Assembly: GCF_007827815.1 (NCBI RefSeq)
Contig: NZ_VITH01000011.1
Location: forward strand, 124,001 to 188,000
Reading direction: 5' to 3'
Length of the DNA: 64,000 nt
From: Azospirillum brasilense
GTDB taxonomy: Bacteria; Pseudomonadota; Alphaproteobacteria; Azospirillales; Azospirillaceae
The notes beneath the pieces are model-generated. The model saw nothing but the letters and a program-made list of their open reading frames with translations. It searched no databases and had not been told where the DNA came from. The position numbers were made by a program, and so were the translations under genes. Shown in pieces: positions 33,960-43,188 of the stretch; the stretch's first letter is position 1; every line of letters begins with the position of its first letter.

Positions 33960-35351
33960 GTGGCTGAAACCGAAGGCACTTCGAAAGGGGCGTGGAACCC
34001 CTTTGTGCGCGTTCGGGAAATCGGCGGCTTTATCGCCTATTCCTCCCTGCGCTTCTACAACGACAACTGCTTTCAGACCGCGGCCTCGCTGACCTACACC
34101 TCGCTGCTGGCGCTGGTGCCGCTGATGACCATCGGCTTCGCGATCTTTTCGGCCTTTCCCGCCTTTAACGCGCTGCAGTCGCGCATCCAGACATTGCTGT
34201 TCAAGAACCTCGTGCCGGAGAACAGCGACGCCATCCTGCAATATCTGGCGGCCTTCATGGCGAACGCCGGGCAGATGCCGGTGTTCGGCATCGTCGGGCT
34301 GGCGATGTCCGCCGTTCTGCTGATCTGGACCATTGAAGGCTCCTTCGCCACCGTCTGGCGGGTGCGGGAGCCGCGCTCCTACGTCACCCGCATCCTGTCC
34401 TTCTGGGCGGTGGTGTCGCTGAGCCCGCTGTTCGCCGGCGCCAGCCTGTCGCTGTCCAGCACCCTGTGGGCGGTGCTGCAGTTCGCCCATCTGGAGGGCT
34501 TCGCCGACCCGCTGGTGGGGATCGGGGCGATCCTGCCCTTCATGCTGCAGCTCGTCGGCTGCACGCTGCTCTACGTCATCATCCCGAACCGGGACGTCGG
34601 CTGGATGGACGCCGCCTGCGGCGGGGCGGTCGCCTCGCTGCTGCTGGAGACGTCCAAGGCGGGCTTCGCCATGTACATGAAGGAGTTCCCCGCCTACCAG
34701 ACCATCTACGGCGCGCTGGCGACCGTGCCGATCTTCCTGTTCTGGCTCTACATCGCCTGGTCCACGGTGCTGTTCGGCGCGGTCATCACCGCCTCGCTGC
34801 CCGAATGGCGGGCCGGCAAGATCACCCGCGGCGGGCCGGAAGGGCTGCTGCCCGCGCAGCGGCTGGGGCTGGCGCTGGCCGTTTTGCACGAGCTGCTGGA
34901 GGGCACGCGGCTGGGCGTCGGCCTGCGGCGGCGGACGCTGGTCGGGCGCGTGCCGGTGGGCACGGTGCTGATCGACGGCATCCTGGAGCAGCTTCGCGAC
35001 GCCCATTGGGTGGCCCACACCACGCACAACGCCTGGGTCGTCACCCGCGACCTCAGCGAGGCCACGCTGTTCGACCTGATGAAGGCGCTGGGCATCGGCC
35101 TGCGCGGCTCCGTCCGCGGGCTGGGAGGGCTGGAACTGCCCTGGCAGGACCGCACGGCCCACCTGCTGGAGCAGGCTGAGCGGGACCAGGAGGCGATCCT
35201 CGGAGTCCCGATCAAGGAGCTGCTGTCCGACCGGCTGCCGGAGGCGGAACCGGTCGAAACGGGGCCGCGGGAGCCGGAGTCGCAGGACACCGGACCGACC
35301 ACGGGGGAGGGCTCCGGCGCGGTGCCGCTGCGCGCCAAGCGCTGGCCCTGA
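33960..35351 (+). CDS. YihY/BrkB family inner membrane protein
   Basis: 463 aa from GTG 33960, which follows GGGAGG by 7-8 nt. The first 290 residues are the YihY core: RFYNDNCFQTAASLTYTSLLALVPL, then about six membrane helices, then VPIFLFWLYIAWSTVLFGAVI. The C-terminal 170 residues are soluble: a winged-helix-like segment (about 320-390: VGTVLIDGILEQLRDAHWVA) followed by a Pro/Glu-rich tail. The family was once called ribonuclease BN, a wrong assignment; the real function is unknown. Confidence 0.9.
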   Translation: MAETEGTSKGAWNPFVRVREIGGFIAYSSLRFYNDNCFQTAASLTYTSLLALVPLMTIGFAIFSAFPAFNALQSRIQTLLFKNLVPENSDAILQYLAAFMANAGQMPVFGIVGLAMSAVLLIWTIEGSFATVWRVREPRSYVTRILSFWAVVSLSPLFAGASLSLSSTLWAVLQFAHLEGFADPLVGIGAILPFMLQLVGCTLLYVIIPNRDVGWMDAACGGAVASLLLETSKAGFAMYMKEFPAYQTIYGALATVPIFLFWLYIAWSTVLFGAVITASLPEWRAGKITRGGPEGLLPAQRLGLALAVLHELLEGTRLGVGLRRRTLVGRVPVGTVLIDGILEQLRDAHWVAHTTHNAWVVTRDLSEATLFDLMKALGIGLRGSVRGLGGLELPWQDRTAHLLEQAERDQEAILGVPIKELLSDRLPEAEPVETGPREPESQDTGPTTGEGSGAVPLRAKRWP

Positions 35352-35371
35352 GCGCGGGCTATTGAGGCCCG

Positions 35372-36388
35372 CTACGCCCGGTACTTTCCGATGAGGTCGG
35401 CGGCGACGCCGTCCAGGTTGTTGTCGGCGGGCAGGGTCTGGACGTAGGAGCAGCCGCGGCAGGCGTCGATCTCGTCGCGCCGTCCCTCCAGATGCTTCAG
35501 CCGGAAGTCGCGCAGCCTCTCGCCGTTCCAGATGTCGCGCAGCGACTCCTTGGCGACGTTGCCGACGATGGTCCCCATGCTCCAGTCGGCGCAGCAGACC
35601 GACACCTCGCCGTTGAAGTTGATGGCCAGCTTGAGGAAGGGTTCCGAGCAGACCTTGCGGGCGGTGTCCGGGGCGGCGGCGAAGGCGCTCTCCTCGGCCA
35701 GCGCCTCGCCGTGCAGGGGATGGACGAACAGGCTGTCGGCAATTGGCGTGAAGGTGTCGATGAAGCTCTGCCGTTCCTCCTCGGTCAGCTCCACGTTGAT
35801 GATCTTGCAGTGCAGATGGAAGTCGCGGCCCAGCTCCGTCTTGCGGCGGTAAAGGTGGGCCACATTGTCCACGATGGTCTGGAAGCGGTCGAAGCGCTGG
35901 GTGATGCGCTTGTACATGGCGTCGCTGGCGCCGTAGACGGAGACGCGCATGGCGTCCAGCCCGGCGGCCAGCAGGGCGTCCGCCCGCTCCGGCGTCAGCA
36001 GGGAGCCGTTGCTGGTCATCTCGACATGGCGGGCCAGGCCGCGCGATTTCAGAAGATGGACCATGTGTTCGATCCGCGTGTTCACCAGCGGCTCGCCGTC
36101 CTTGTAGAGGTGGACGGATTTGATCGGCGCGTCGAATTCGGCGATGTCGTCGGCAATCTTGCTGAACAGGTCGAACTTCATGGCGCCGCGCGGCCGGCCG
36201 ACCTCCTTCAGCAGCTCCGGGTTCCCGGTGGCGCAGAAGACGCAGCGGAAGTTGCAGCCGTTCGACGGGTCGATCAGCAGCGAGAAGGGCGTGGTCAGCG
36301 GCAGCACCCGCGACAGGTCGTTGCGGTCGCGGTGACGGCCGTAGGGAATGTTCGCGGGGGCGGCCGTTTCGGTGCTCACTTCGGTCAT
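35372..36388 (-). CDS. Radical SAM/SPASM protein
   Basis: 338 aa. ATG 36388 was preferred over a TTG at 36430. The radical SAM cluster motif is CNFRCVFC near residue 45. C-terminal cysteines (CSEPF, CCADW, CRGCSY) fit a SPASM-type auxiliary Fe-S domain. HLYKDGEPLVN and MTSNGSLLT are typical for this group. SPASM proteins modify peptides, sugars or other enzymes; the substrate is not evident. It is divergent from the sialidase-like gene, 137 nt apart. Confidence 0.88.
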   Translation of the reverse strand: MTEVSTETAAPANIPYGRHRDRNDLSRVLPLTTPFSLLIDPSNGCNFRCVFCATGNPELLKEVGRPRGAMKFDLFSKIADDIAEFDAPIKSVHLYKDGEPLVNTRIEHMVHLLKSRGLARHVEMTSNGSLLTPERADALLAAGLDAMRVSVYGASDAMYKRITQRFDRFQTIVDNVAHLYRRKTELGRDFHLHCKIINVELTEEERQSFIDTFTPIADSLFVHPLHGEALAEESAFAAAPDTARKVCSEPFLKLAINFNGEVSVCCADWSMGTIVGNVAKESLRDIWNGERLRDFRLKHLEGRRDEIDACRGCSYVQTLPADNNLDGVAADLIGKYRA

Positions 36389-36525
36389 GACCTTCGCCGG
36401 GCAGGGCTGCGGAAAGTGTGTGACTAGCAAGGGATCACGCGCACCGTAAAGGAATCCTTCATTCCGGCGACCGGACAGTGGCCCGGCGCCCCCAATGCCG
36501 CGGGCACAAGGTGGATTCCAGGGGC

Positions 36526-37662
36526 ATGCTCGACAGTCTTTCCCATCGCATCGTCTACAGCGACCGCCGCTTCTACGCGTCCTTTCCCTCCGCGGCGACT
36601 CTGGACGACGGGCGGGTGCTGGTGGCCTTCCGGCGTGCCCGCGACCACCGCTGGCTTCACGGGGAGCCGGCGGAGGGCGGCGGCGACTTCACCAGCGTCG
36701 ACCATGTGGACTCGCGCTCCCACCTCGTGATCCAACGCTTCACCCCGGATTTCGAGCCGGAGGGCGCGCCGCAGCCGCTGCCCGCCGACCCGGAGGCGGG
36801 CGACCAGGACCCCAGCCTGCTGGTCCTGCGCTCCGGGCGGATCGTCCTGGGCAGCTTCGGCTGGTACCCGATGTCGGCGCGCCACGGGCTGCGCCTGCGC
36901 GAGAAGGGCGTCCATCTGCTGGGCAACGCCGAAACGTCGGGCACCTTCTTCCTGTTCTGGGGCGGCAGCACCCGGTTCAGCGACGACGGGGGGCGGCACT
37001 GGTCGGCCCACCGCTACCTGCCGGAACTGCCTGACCAGGGGCCGATCCTGCCTGGTCTGCGCCCGATGCTGGGCGGTGCGGTGCGTGGCCGGGCGGTGGA
37101 GGCGCCGGACGGCACGCTGCTGATGGCGACCTACACGGGCGGCCCCTACACCAGCTACCTGTTCGCCTCCCGCGACCGGGGGGAAAGCTGGGCGCTGCGC
37201 AGCACCATCGCCCGCGACCCGTCGGGTCGGGCCGGTTTCTGCGAGACCGCGCTCCACCTGACCGCGGACGGGCAACTCGTCGCCTTCCACCGCACCACAG
37301 GGCTGGGCGACCACCTCGCCACCTCGGTCTCCCACGATCTCGGGGAGAGCTGGGCACCGTGGATCGAGAGCGCGATCATCGGGCATCCCTACGACGCCTG
37401 CCCGCTGCCCGACGGGCGGCTGCTCGTCGTCTACGGCTACCGCCACCAGCCCTACGGGGTGCGCGCCCGGGTCTGGGACTGCCGACGGGAGACGCTGGAA
37501 AGCGCGCCGGAGATCGTCATCCGCGCCGACGCCCCGTCGCCCGACGTCGGCTATCCCTGGGCGACCGTGCTGGCGGACGGGCGGGTGGCGGTCTGCTACT
37601 ACATCTGCGACGCGGCGGGCACGCGGCACATCCAGGCGACGCTGCTGCGCGTGAGCGGCTGA
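36526..37662 (+). CDS. Sialidase-fold (BNR repeat) protein
   Basis: 378 aa from ATG 36526. Several Asp-box (BNR) motifs can be read: RFSDDGGRHWSA, ASRDRGESWAL and SVSHDLGESWAP. An N-terminal FRRARDHRW and repeated strands of a six-bladed propeller are likely. No signal peptide is seen, so it may be cytoplasmic. The sialidase superfamily also contains non-sialidase glycosidases and inactive members; the activity is not clear. It is divergent from the radical SAM gene. Confidence 0.82.
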   Translation: MLDSLSHRIVYSDRRFYASFPSAATLDDGRVLVAFRRARDHRWLHGEPAEGGGDFTSVDHVDSRSHLVIQRFTPDFEPEGAPQPLPADPEAGDQDPSLLVLRSGRIVLGSFGWYPMSARHGLRLREKGVHLLGNAETSGTFFLFWGGSTRFSDDGGRHWSAHRYLPELPDQGPILPGLRPMLGGAVRGRAVEAPDGTLLMATYTGGPYTSYLFASRDRGESWALRSTIARDPSGRAGFCETALHLTADGQLVAFHRTTGLGDHLATSVSHDLGESWAPWIESAIIGHPYDACPLPDGRLLVVYGYRHQPYGVRARVWDCRRETLESAPEIVIRADAPSPDVGYPWATVLADGRVAVCYYICDAAGTRHIQATLLRVSG

Positions 37663-37735
37663 TTGACGGGCCTCCGCGCACCTCCTATCGTCCCCGGCCA
37701 TACCGCAATCCCATGTTCCGGGGAGTAGAGTGTCC

Positions 37736-38896
37736 ATGAAGCCCGCCCGCCGGCCGTCGAACCCGCTGTTTTCCTCCGGCCCCTGCGCCAAGCGGCCCGG
37801 CTGGTCGCTGGACGCCCTGGACGGCGCGCTGCTCGGCCGCTCCCACCGCTCGAAGCCGGGCAAGGCGAAGCTGAAGGAGGTCATCGACCTCACCCGCGCC
37901 GTGCTGGCGATCCCCGGCGACTACCGCATCGGCATCGTCCCGGCCTCCGACACCGGCGCGGTGGAGATGGCGCTGTGGAACCTGCTGGGGCCGCGCGGCG
38001 TCGACATGATGGCCTGGGAGAGCTTCGGCAAGGAGTGGGTGACCGACGTCACCAAGCAGCTCCGCTTGTCCGACGTGCGGACCATCCAGGCTCCCTACGG
38101 CGAATTGCCGGACCTGTCGCAGGCCGATTTCCGCCGCGACGTGGTCTTCACCTGGAACGGCACGACGTCGGGCGTGCGCGTGCCGGACGGCGACTGGATC
38201 CCGGCGGACCGCGAGGGGCTGTCGATCTGCGACGCGACCTCCGCCGCCTTCGCCATGGACATTCCCTGGAGCAAGATCGACGTCGCCACCTGGTCCTGGC
38301 AGAAGGTGCTGGGCGGCGAGGCCGCGCACGGCATGCTGGTGCTCAGCCCGCGCGCCGTGGCGCGGCTGGAGGGCTTCCAGCCCGACCGTCCGCTGCCCAA
38401 GATTTTCCGCCTGACCAGTGGCGGCAAGCTGATCGAAGGCATCTTCGTCGGCGACACCATCAACACGCCGTCCATGCTCTGCGTCGAGGACGCCATCGAC
38501 GGGCTGCGCTGGTCGCTGTCGGTCGGCGGCCTGACCCAGCTCATCCGCCGGTCGGAGCAGAACCTCCGCATCGTCTCGGAGTGGGTAGCGGCCTCGACCT
38601 GGGCCGGCTTCCTGGGGGACGATCCGGCGACGCGCTCCTGCACGTCGATCTGCCTGCGCTTCACCGACCCCGAGGTGACCGCCCTGACGCCGGAGGCCCA
38701 GGCAGACTTCGCCAAGAAGCTCGCCGCGCTTCTGGAGAAGGAGGAGGCCGCCTTCGACGCCGGCTCCTACCGCGACGCCCCTCCGGGCCTGCGTCTGTGG
38801 GGCGGCGCCACGGTGGAGAACGAGGACATGGAGGCGGTCCTGCCCTGGCTCGACTGGGCCTTCGCCACGGTCAAGGCGGAGACCTTCGGGCGCTGA
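37736..38896 (+). CDS. serC: Phosphoserine aminotransferase
   Basis: 386 aa from ATG 37736 (GGGGAG lies 10 nt upstream; the in-frame GTG at 37730 is too close to it). It makes 3-phosphoserine from 3-phosphohydroxypyruvate and glutamate with PLP. The PLP lysine is K190 in WSWQKVLGGEAAHG. FSSGPCAKRPGW at the N terminus and TWNGTTSGVRVPDGDW are typical for the alphaproteobacterial type. The next gene is not serA but a toxin-antitoxin pair, so serA lies elsewhere. Confidence 0.95.
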   Translation: MKPARRPSNPLFSSGPCAKRPGWSLDALDGALLGRSHRSKPGKAKLKEVIDLTRAVLAIPGDYRIGIVPASDTGAVEMALWNLLGPRGVDMMAWESFGKEWVTDVTKQLRLSDVRTIQAPYGELPDLSQADFRRDVVFTWNGTTSGVRVPDGDWIPADREGLSICDATSAAFAMDIPWSKIDVATWSWQKVLGGEAAHGMLVLSPRAVARLEGFQPDRPLPKIFRLTSGGKLIEGIFVGDTINTPSMLCVEDAIDGLRWSLSVGGLTQLIRRSEQNLRIVSEWVAASTWAGFLGDDPATRSCTSICLRFTDPEVTALTPEAQADFAKKLAALLEKEEAAFDAGSYRDAPPGLRLWGGATVENEDMEAVLPWLDWAFATVKAETFGR

Positions 38897-38899
38897 ACC

Positions 38900-38928
38900 T
38901 TGACGTCGGTACTACTGGGTAGTACTTG
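38900..38928 (+). promoter_or_regulatory. parDE promoter with perfect operator palindrome
   Basis: A -35-like TTGACG (38900-38905) is followed by GTACTAC-TGG-GTAGTAC (38909-38925), a perfect 7-bp inverted repeat with a 3-nt spacer, 24 nt before the parD ATG. The weak -10 candidate TACTTG (38923-38928) overlaps it. This fits a site for ParD autorepression. Confidence 0.75.
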
Positions 38929-38949
38929 GTTGGTGAGGGAGGGCAACGC

Positions 38950-39222
38950 ATGACCGTGAAGACCTCGATCTCGCTGACCGACGAACAGGAAGCCTTCGCA
39001 CGCAGCCTTGTCGAGACCGGGCAGTATCCAAGCCTCAGCGCGGTGCTCCAGCGCGGTCTCGACATGCTTCGGCGCGACACCGAGAAAAGCAACGCCGAGA
39101 TCGAAGCGCTGCGGATCCTGATCGACCAGCGCCGCGCCGGTGCATTCGTCGATCTTGATGACGGTGAATCTGAAACCCAGGCAATGCTGGAGCGCAAGCG
39201 GCGTGCGCGTGCGGCTCTATAA
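38950..39222 (+). CDS. parD: ParD-type antitoxin
   Basis: 90 aa from ATG 38950. The N terminus MTVKTSISLTDEQEAFARSLV fits a ribbon-helix-helix DNA-binding domain, followed by a helix GQYPSLSAVLQRGLDML and a Glu/Arg-rich tail that would bind the toxin. It overlaps parE by 20 nt and has a palindromic operator upstream. Confidence 0.9.
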   Translation: MTVKTSISLTDEQEAFARSLVETGQYPSLSAVLQRGLDMLRRDTEKSNAEIEALRILIDQRRAGAFVDLDDGESETQAMLERKRRARAAL

Positions 39223-39556
39223 GGTCCGCCGTGCGGCCTCCGTTACCCGAGACCTCGACCTGATCGAGGATCATCTCGTTCAGGCTTATCGAGACCTGGG
39301 TGACGATGGGGAGCGCGCGATGGAACGGGCCGCCGGGCGGATCGACGACGCTCTTTCCTACATGCGGACGTTCGAGGACCATCCGCATCGTGGCACGGAG
39401 CATCCGGAAATCCGATCAGGCATCCGCACCGTGACCAGTCGGAATTTCATCTTCTATTTCGAAGTCGATGAAGGGCTGGTTGAGGTCCGGATTCTCGCCG
39501 TCTTCTTCGGTGGGGTGAATCACAGCCACCAGATTCTGGACAGGCTGCGCGGCTGA
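39203..39556 (+). CDS. parE: ParE/RelE-type toxin
   Basis: 117 aa. The start is GTG 39203 (GGAG about 10 nt upstream); GTG 39209 is also possible, and both lie inside the parD 3' end. The C-terminal strand pattern FIFYFEVDEGLVEVRILAVFFGG (here in part) matches the RelE/ParE fold. ParE toxins inhibit DNA gyrase; RelE toxins cleave mRNA. The pairing with ParD favours ParE. Confidence 0.85.
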   Translation: MRVRLYKVRRAASVTRDLDLIEDHLVQAYRDLGDDGERAMERAAGRIDDALSYMRTFEDHPHRGTEHPEIRSGIRTVTSRNFIFYFEVDEGLVEVRILAVFFGGVNHSHQILDRLRG

Positions 39557-39588
39557 GCCACTCCGGCGCGGCCTTTTTCATGGCCCGC

Positions 39589-41064
39589 TCAGTCCCGCCA
39601 GAAGCTCGGCAGGATCAGCACCAGCACGGTGAAGACCTCCAGCCGGCCCAGCAGCATGGCGAAGCTCAGCACCCATTTTGCGGCGTCGGGCAGGGGGGCC
39701 ATGGTGCCCGACGGGCCGACCACCGGCCCCAGCCCCGGCCCGGCATTGGCGAGCGCGGAAGCGACGGCGCTGGCCGCGCTCAGGTAGTCCACGCCCATCG
39801 CGGCGACCAGCAGCGACAGGATGCCGAAGGCCGCCATAAAGGCGAAGGCGAGGTTGATGACCGAGCCGACCACATCCTCGTCCAGCACCTTGCCCTGATA
39901 GAGCGGGACCAGCACGCGGTTCGGCTTCAGCATCCGCTGCATCTGGTTCAGCATCGACAGCGCCAGCACCTGCCAGCGGAAGACTTTGATCGACCCCGCC
40001 GTCGATCCGGTGCAGCCGCCGATGAAGTAGAAGAAGAAAAAGGCGACGACGGCGAAGCTGCCCCAGGTCGAATAGTCGGTGGAGACGAAGCCGGTCCCGG
40101 TGATGATCGAGGTGACGTTCACCGCCGAATGGCTCAACGCGTCCCAGAAGGGCAGGCCGACGACGGTGAAGGCCCACACCGTCATGGCGACCCCAGCCAC
40201 CAGCAGGATCGCCAGCAGCGCGTTCACTTGGCTGTCGCCGGAGAGCGGCGCGTTGCGCTGGCCGCGCAGCAGGCGGATGTACCAGGTCAGGGGCAAGGCC
40301 CCGGAGATCATCGAAACGGTCGCCACCCACAGCACCGCGTGGGAATCGAACCAGCCGAGCGAGGCGTCCTTCGTCGAGAAGCCGCCGGTGGCGATGGAGG
40401 CCATGGCGTGGTTGATCGCGTCGAACCACGTCATGCCGGCCAGATGGTAGGCCGCCGCCGACAGGATGGTCAGCGCCAGATAGATCATGGCGATGGCCCC
40501 CGCTGTGTCCTGCACCGTGGCGAAGGGCTTGTCGCCCTTGTCGGAGGACTCGGTGCGGAAGAGCTGCATGCCGCCGACCCGCAGGATGGGCAGCACGGCG
40601 ATGGCCATAACGATGATGCCGACGCCGCCGAACCAGTTCAGCAGCGACCGCCACAGCAGGACCCCCGGCGGGGCGTCGTCCAGCCCGACGATGACCGTGC
40701 CACCGGTGGTGGAGAGACCCGACATCGCCTCGTAATAGGCGTCGGTGAAGGACAGGCGGGCGGCGGAGATCATGAAGGGCAGGGCGCCGAAGGCCGCCAG
40801 GACGCACCAGGACAGCGTGGTCAGCAGGAAATGCTGCTTCACCGTGAAGCGCGCGTGCTCCTTGCTCGACGTCGCCAGGACCATGCCGCCGCTGACCGCC
40901 AGGGTCGCTGCGCTGGAACCGGCGAAGGCCGTCCAGTCGCGGTTGCCCGCCGCGGCGTCGGCCAGGGCCGGCACCAGCATGCCGAGCCCCAGGATGGTCA
41001 GAAGGATGCCGATGATGTGGAAGACCGGTCCCAGCGCAATTCCATTGCCGACGCCATTGCCCAA
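39589..41064 (-). CDS. trkH: Trk/Ktr potassium uptake membrane subunit TrkH
   Basis: 491 aa, starting at TTG 41064 (GAAGGG upstream); ATG triplets nearby are out of frame. Four selectivity-filter-like loops are readable: GLSTTGGTVIVG, ASIATGGFST, SIITGTGFVST and ANAGPGLGPVVG, each between membrane helices. TrkH conducts K+ with a TrkA-type gating ring encoded elsewhere. Full length. Confidence 0.93.
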   Translation of the reverse strand: MGNGVGNGIALGPVFHIIGILLTILGLGMLVPALADAAAGNRDWTAFAGSSAATLAVSGGMVLATSSKEHARFTVKQHFLLTTLSWCVLAAFGALPFMISAARLSFTDAYYEAMSGLSTTGGTVIVGLDDAPPGVLLWRSLLNWFGGVGIIVMAIAVLPILRVGGMQLFRTESSDKGDKPFATVQDTAGAIAMIYLALTILSAAAYHLAGMTWFDAINHAMASIATGGFSTKDASLGWFDSHAVLWVATVSMISGALPLTWYIRLLRGQRNAPLSGDSQVNALLAILLVAGVAMTVWAFTVVGLPFWDALSHSAVNVTSIITGTGFVSTDYSTWGSFAVVAFFFFYFIGGCTGSTAGSIKVFRWQVLALSMLNQMQRMLKPNRVLVPLYQGKVLDEDVVGSVINLAFAFMAAFGILSLLVAAMGVDYLSAASAVASALANAGPGLGPVVGPSGTMAPLPDAAKWVLSFAMLLGRLEVFTVLVLILPSFWRD

Positions 41065-41185
41065 GGCTGTGCCCTTCGTCGCCGCGGAGGCCGATGGCGG
41101 CGCCCCGTCTTTCCCGATGTGATGCGCTGATTATCCAAAGGGCCCGGTGCTGTCCATCCGCATCGGGTTGTGTCCCGTTCGAGGG

Positions 41186-42895
41186 TCAGACGAAGCCGGC
41201 TTCTCCCAACATCCGGTAGAACTCCCGCAGGGCGCGCTGCTGCGCCGCCGCGTCGGGCAGGTCCTCCACGTACTTCCGGTCGAACTGCGGCTGGCGGAGA
41301 TGCTCGACGACGCGGCGCCGGACCATCTCCAGGGCCCGCCGGCTGCGTAGGATTCCCGGCGCGCAGACCTGGAGAAGGCGATTCGCCCGCAGCCGCAGGG
41401 AATCAGCGGGATCGTCCAGCCGCTCCACCACGCGCTCTTCGGTGATGTAGGCCACCAGAAGCGCGTCGAGGTCGCCGGTCAGGCGGGTCCGCGGCTCCTC
41501 CGGCAGCGCCGACTCGGCGGCCTCGCAATAGAGCAGGGTCAGGGCTTCCAGATTGTCGCGCGGCGGCAGGCGGGGGTGGATGAAGCGGCCATAGCCTGCT
41601 GCGTTGCCGGTCAGCGCGTGCAGCAGCCGGGCGATGTCCCCGGCGTGCCCATGGCCGAGGTCGGAGTCGGCCAGCGCCAGAAGGAAGCGCACGCGGTCCC
41701 GCGCGTCGGGGATGCGGCCGGCCACCTCCGCGATGGCCTGCTTGCGTCCCGGCGCCCCGCCGCCCTCCAGGAAGCGCAGGTAGCGCAGGACCAGCGCCTC
41801 GGCCATCGGCCCGCCCCCGGCCGGTCCGTCGGGGCCGAGCGTGCGCTTGAGGATCTCCTGGAAGGCCTCCATCTCCAGCGACGGGTCGGAGCGGTAGAGC
41901 GGCTGCGTGCCCTTCAACTGGCGGCGCACCAGATCCAGGATGACCAGCCGCGTCTGGTCGAGGTCGTGGAAGGCGAGAAGCTCGTTCAACTGGATGGCGC
42001 GGTCGCCCTCCGCCCGCTTGGCCGGTGACAGGCGGCCCCGCGACAGATCGATCAGGTTGCACAGCGCCTCCGCGAGGCTGCCCTGGACGCCCAGAAGCTC
42101 CTGCGCGACGGACGGGGCGCCCAGAACATCGGCGATCACCCCGTCGAGCAGCCCCAGCGGGCGGTCGGCCGCCGCCCCGTCCTCCCGCGCCAATTCCCCC
42201 AGGAAATCCAGCTTGGCCAGCCAGTTGCGCATCTGCACCAGCTCGCGCGACAGGACCACGCGGGCGAGGAAGTCGCGTTCCGCCGCCGGCAGGCTGGAAT
42301 CCAGCCGGTCGAACATGGGGCGGAAGCCGGTGGCGGCGATGGCCGGCAGGTCCTTGCGCGCGGCGGCGACCCGCGCCCGGTCGGTCAGCTCGTGCATCAG
42401 CAGGTTCAGCGCGTCGCGCCGCCCGCGCCCGTCCGTCCCGGCCTTCTCCGCCTGCAGGGTGGCGACCCGCCCGACGGCCGTCGGCACGAGGTTGTCGGTG
42501 TTGAGAAGCCGCGCCAGCTCCGCGTGATTGTGCAGCACCTCGGTCGGGGTGACGACGGCGCGCTCCACGTAATTGCGCAGGACGCGGTTCATCGTCATCC
42601 GGCTCTGCACGCCGTAGCAATGGTCGAGCGTGAGGCAGAGCGCCGGCGCCTCGTCGATCGGGGAGGCGGACACCGTGCGGGAGACCTGACGGAACTCCAC
42701 GTGGACTTCCGTCTCAACGTGGCGGCCGTCCGGGCGGCGCCAGTCGCGCACCACCCGGATGCCCTCGATCCGGCCGCCGGACAGCGCCTTGCGGCCGAAG
42801 ACCAGCGCCTCCGCCTCGGTGTCGAAGCGGCCTTCGAGGACCCAGTGGTCCTGCTGATAGATCTGCACTTCGTAGCTGGCGGACGGGCGTGCCAT
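41186..42895 (-). CDS. Large hypothetical helical protein
   Basis: 569 aa from ATG 42895; the in-frame region up to 43168 is rejected because it lacks codon bias. The N-terminal 70 residues (YEVQIYQQDHWVLEGRFDTEAEA) look like a small alpha-beta unit; the rest is Leu/Arg/Ala-rich and probably all-helical. No signal peptide, membrane helix or catalytic motif is visible and I do not recognise a family. It is divergent from hisZ, with a 293-nt AT-richer gap between them. Confidence 0.82.
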   Translation of the reverse strand: MARPSASYEVQIYQQDHWVLEGRFDTEAEALVFGRKALSGGRIEGIRVVRDWRRPDGRHVETEVHVEFRQVSRTVSASPIDEAPALCLTLDHCYGVQSRMTMNRVLRNYVERAVVTPTEVLHNHAELARLLNTDNLVPTAVGRVATLQAEKAGTDGRGRRDALNLLMHELTDRARVAAARKDLPAIAATGFRPMFDRLDSSLPAAERDFLARVVLSRELVQMRNWLAKLDFLGELAREDGAAADRPLGLLDGVIADVLGAPSVAQELLGVQGSLAEALCNLIDLSRGRLSPAKRAEGDRAIQLNELLAFHDLDQTRLVILDLVRRQLKGTQPLYRSDPSLEMEAFQEILKRTLGPDGPAGGGPMAEALVLRYLRFLEGGGAPGRKQAIAEVAGRIPDARDRVRFLLALADSDLGHGHAGDIARLLHALTGNAAGYGRFIHPRLPPRDNLEALTLLYCEAAESALPEEPRTRLTGDLDALLVAYITEERVVERLDDPADSLRLRANRLLQVCAPGILRSRRALEMVRRRVVEHLRQPQFDRKYVEDLPDAAAQQRALREFYRMLGEAGFV

Positions 42896-43188
42896 GGTGC
42901 CATTGCCCCGCTGCTGCTGGCACGGTTCGTACACAGGATGCCGGAGATTTCGCATCAAACTCAACAAAGATTCGATTGGAATGCATTCATGTTTCGAACC
43001 ACCCCGAACCGGCGCCTGTGGCCGGCGCAGGGGAGACGGGCACGGGCTGCGGGGCTTTTCCGTTTGCATGAGGAAGGCGGGGTGGGGTATTGACCCGCTC
43101 CGTATGCCCGAGCACCGCATGCCCATCGGACTTGCGGGCTCTCGCCATGCCGACGGTTTGCCACCCATTCGACGAGACGACGCAGGCC

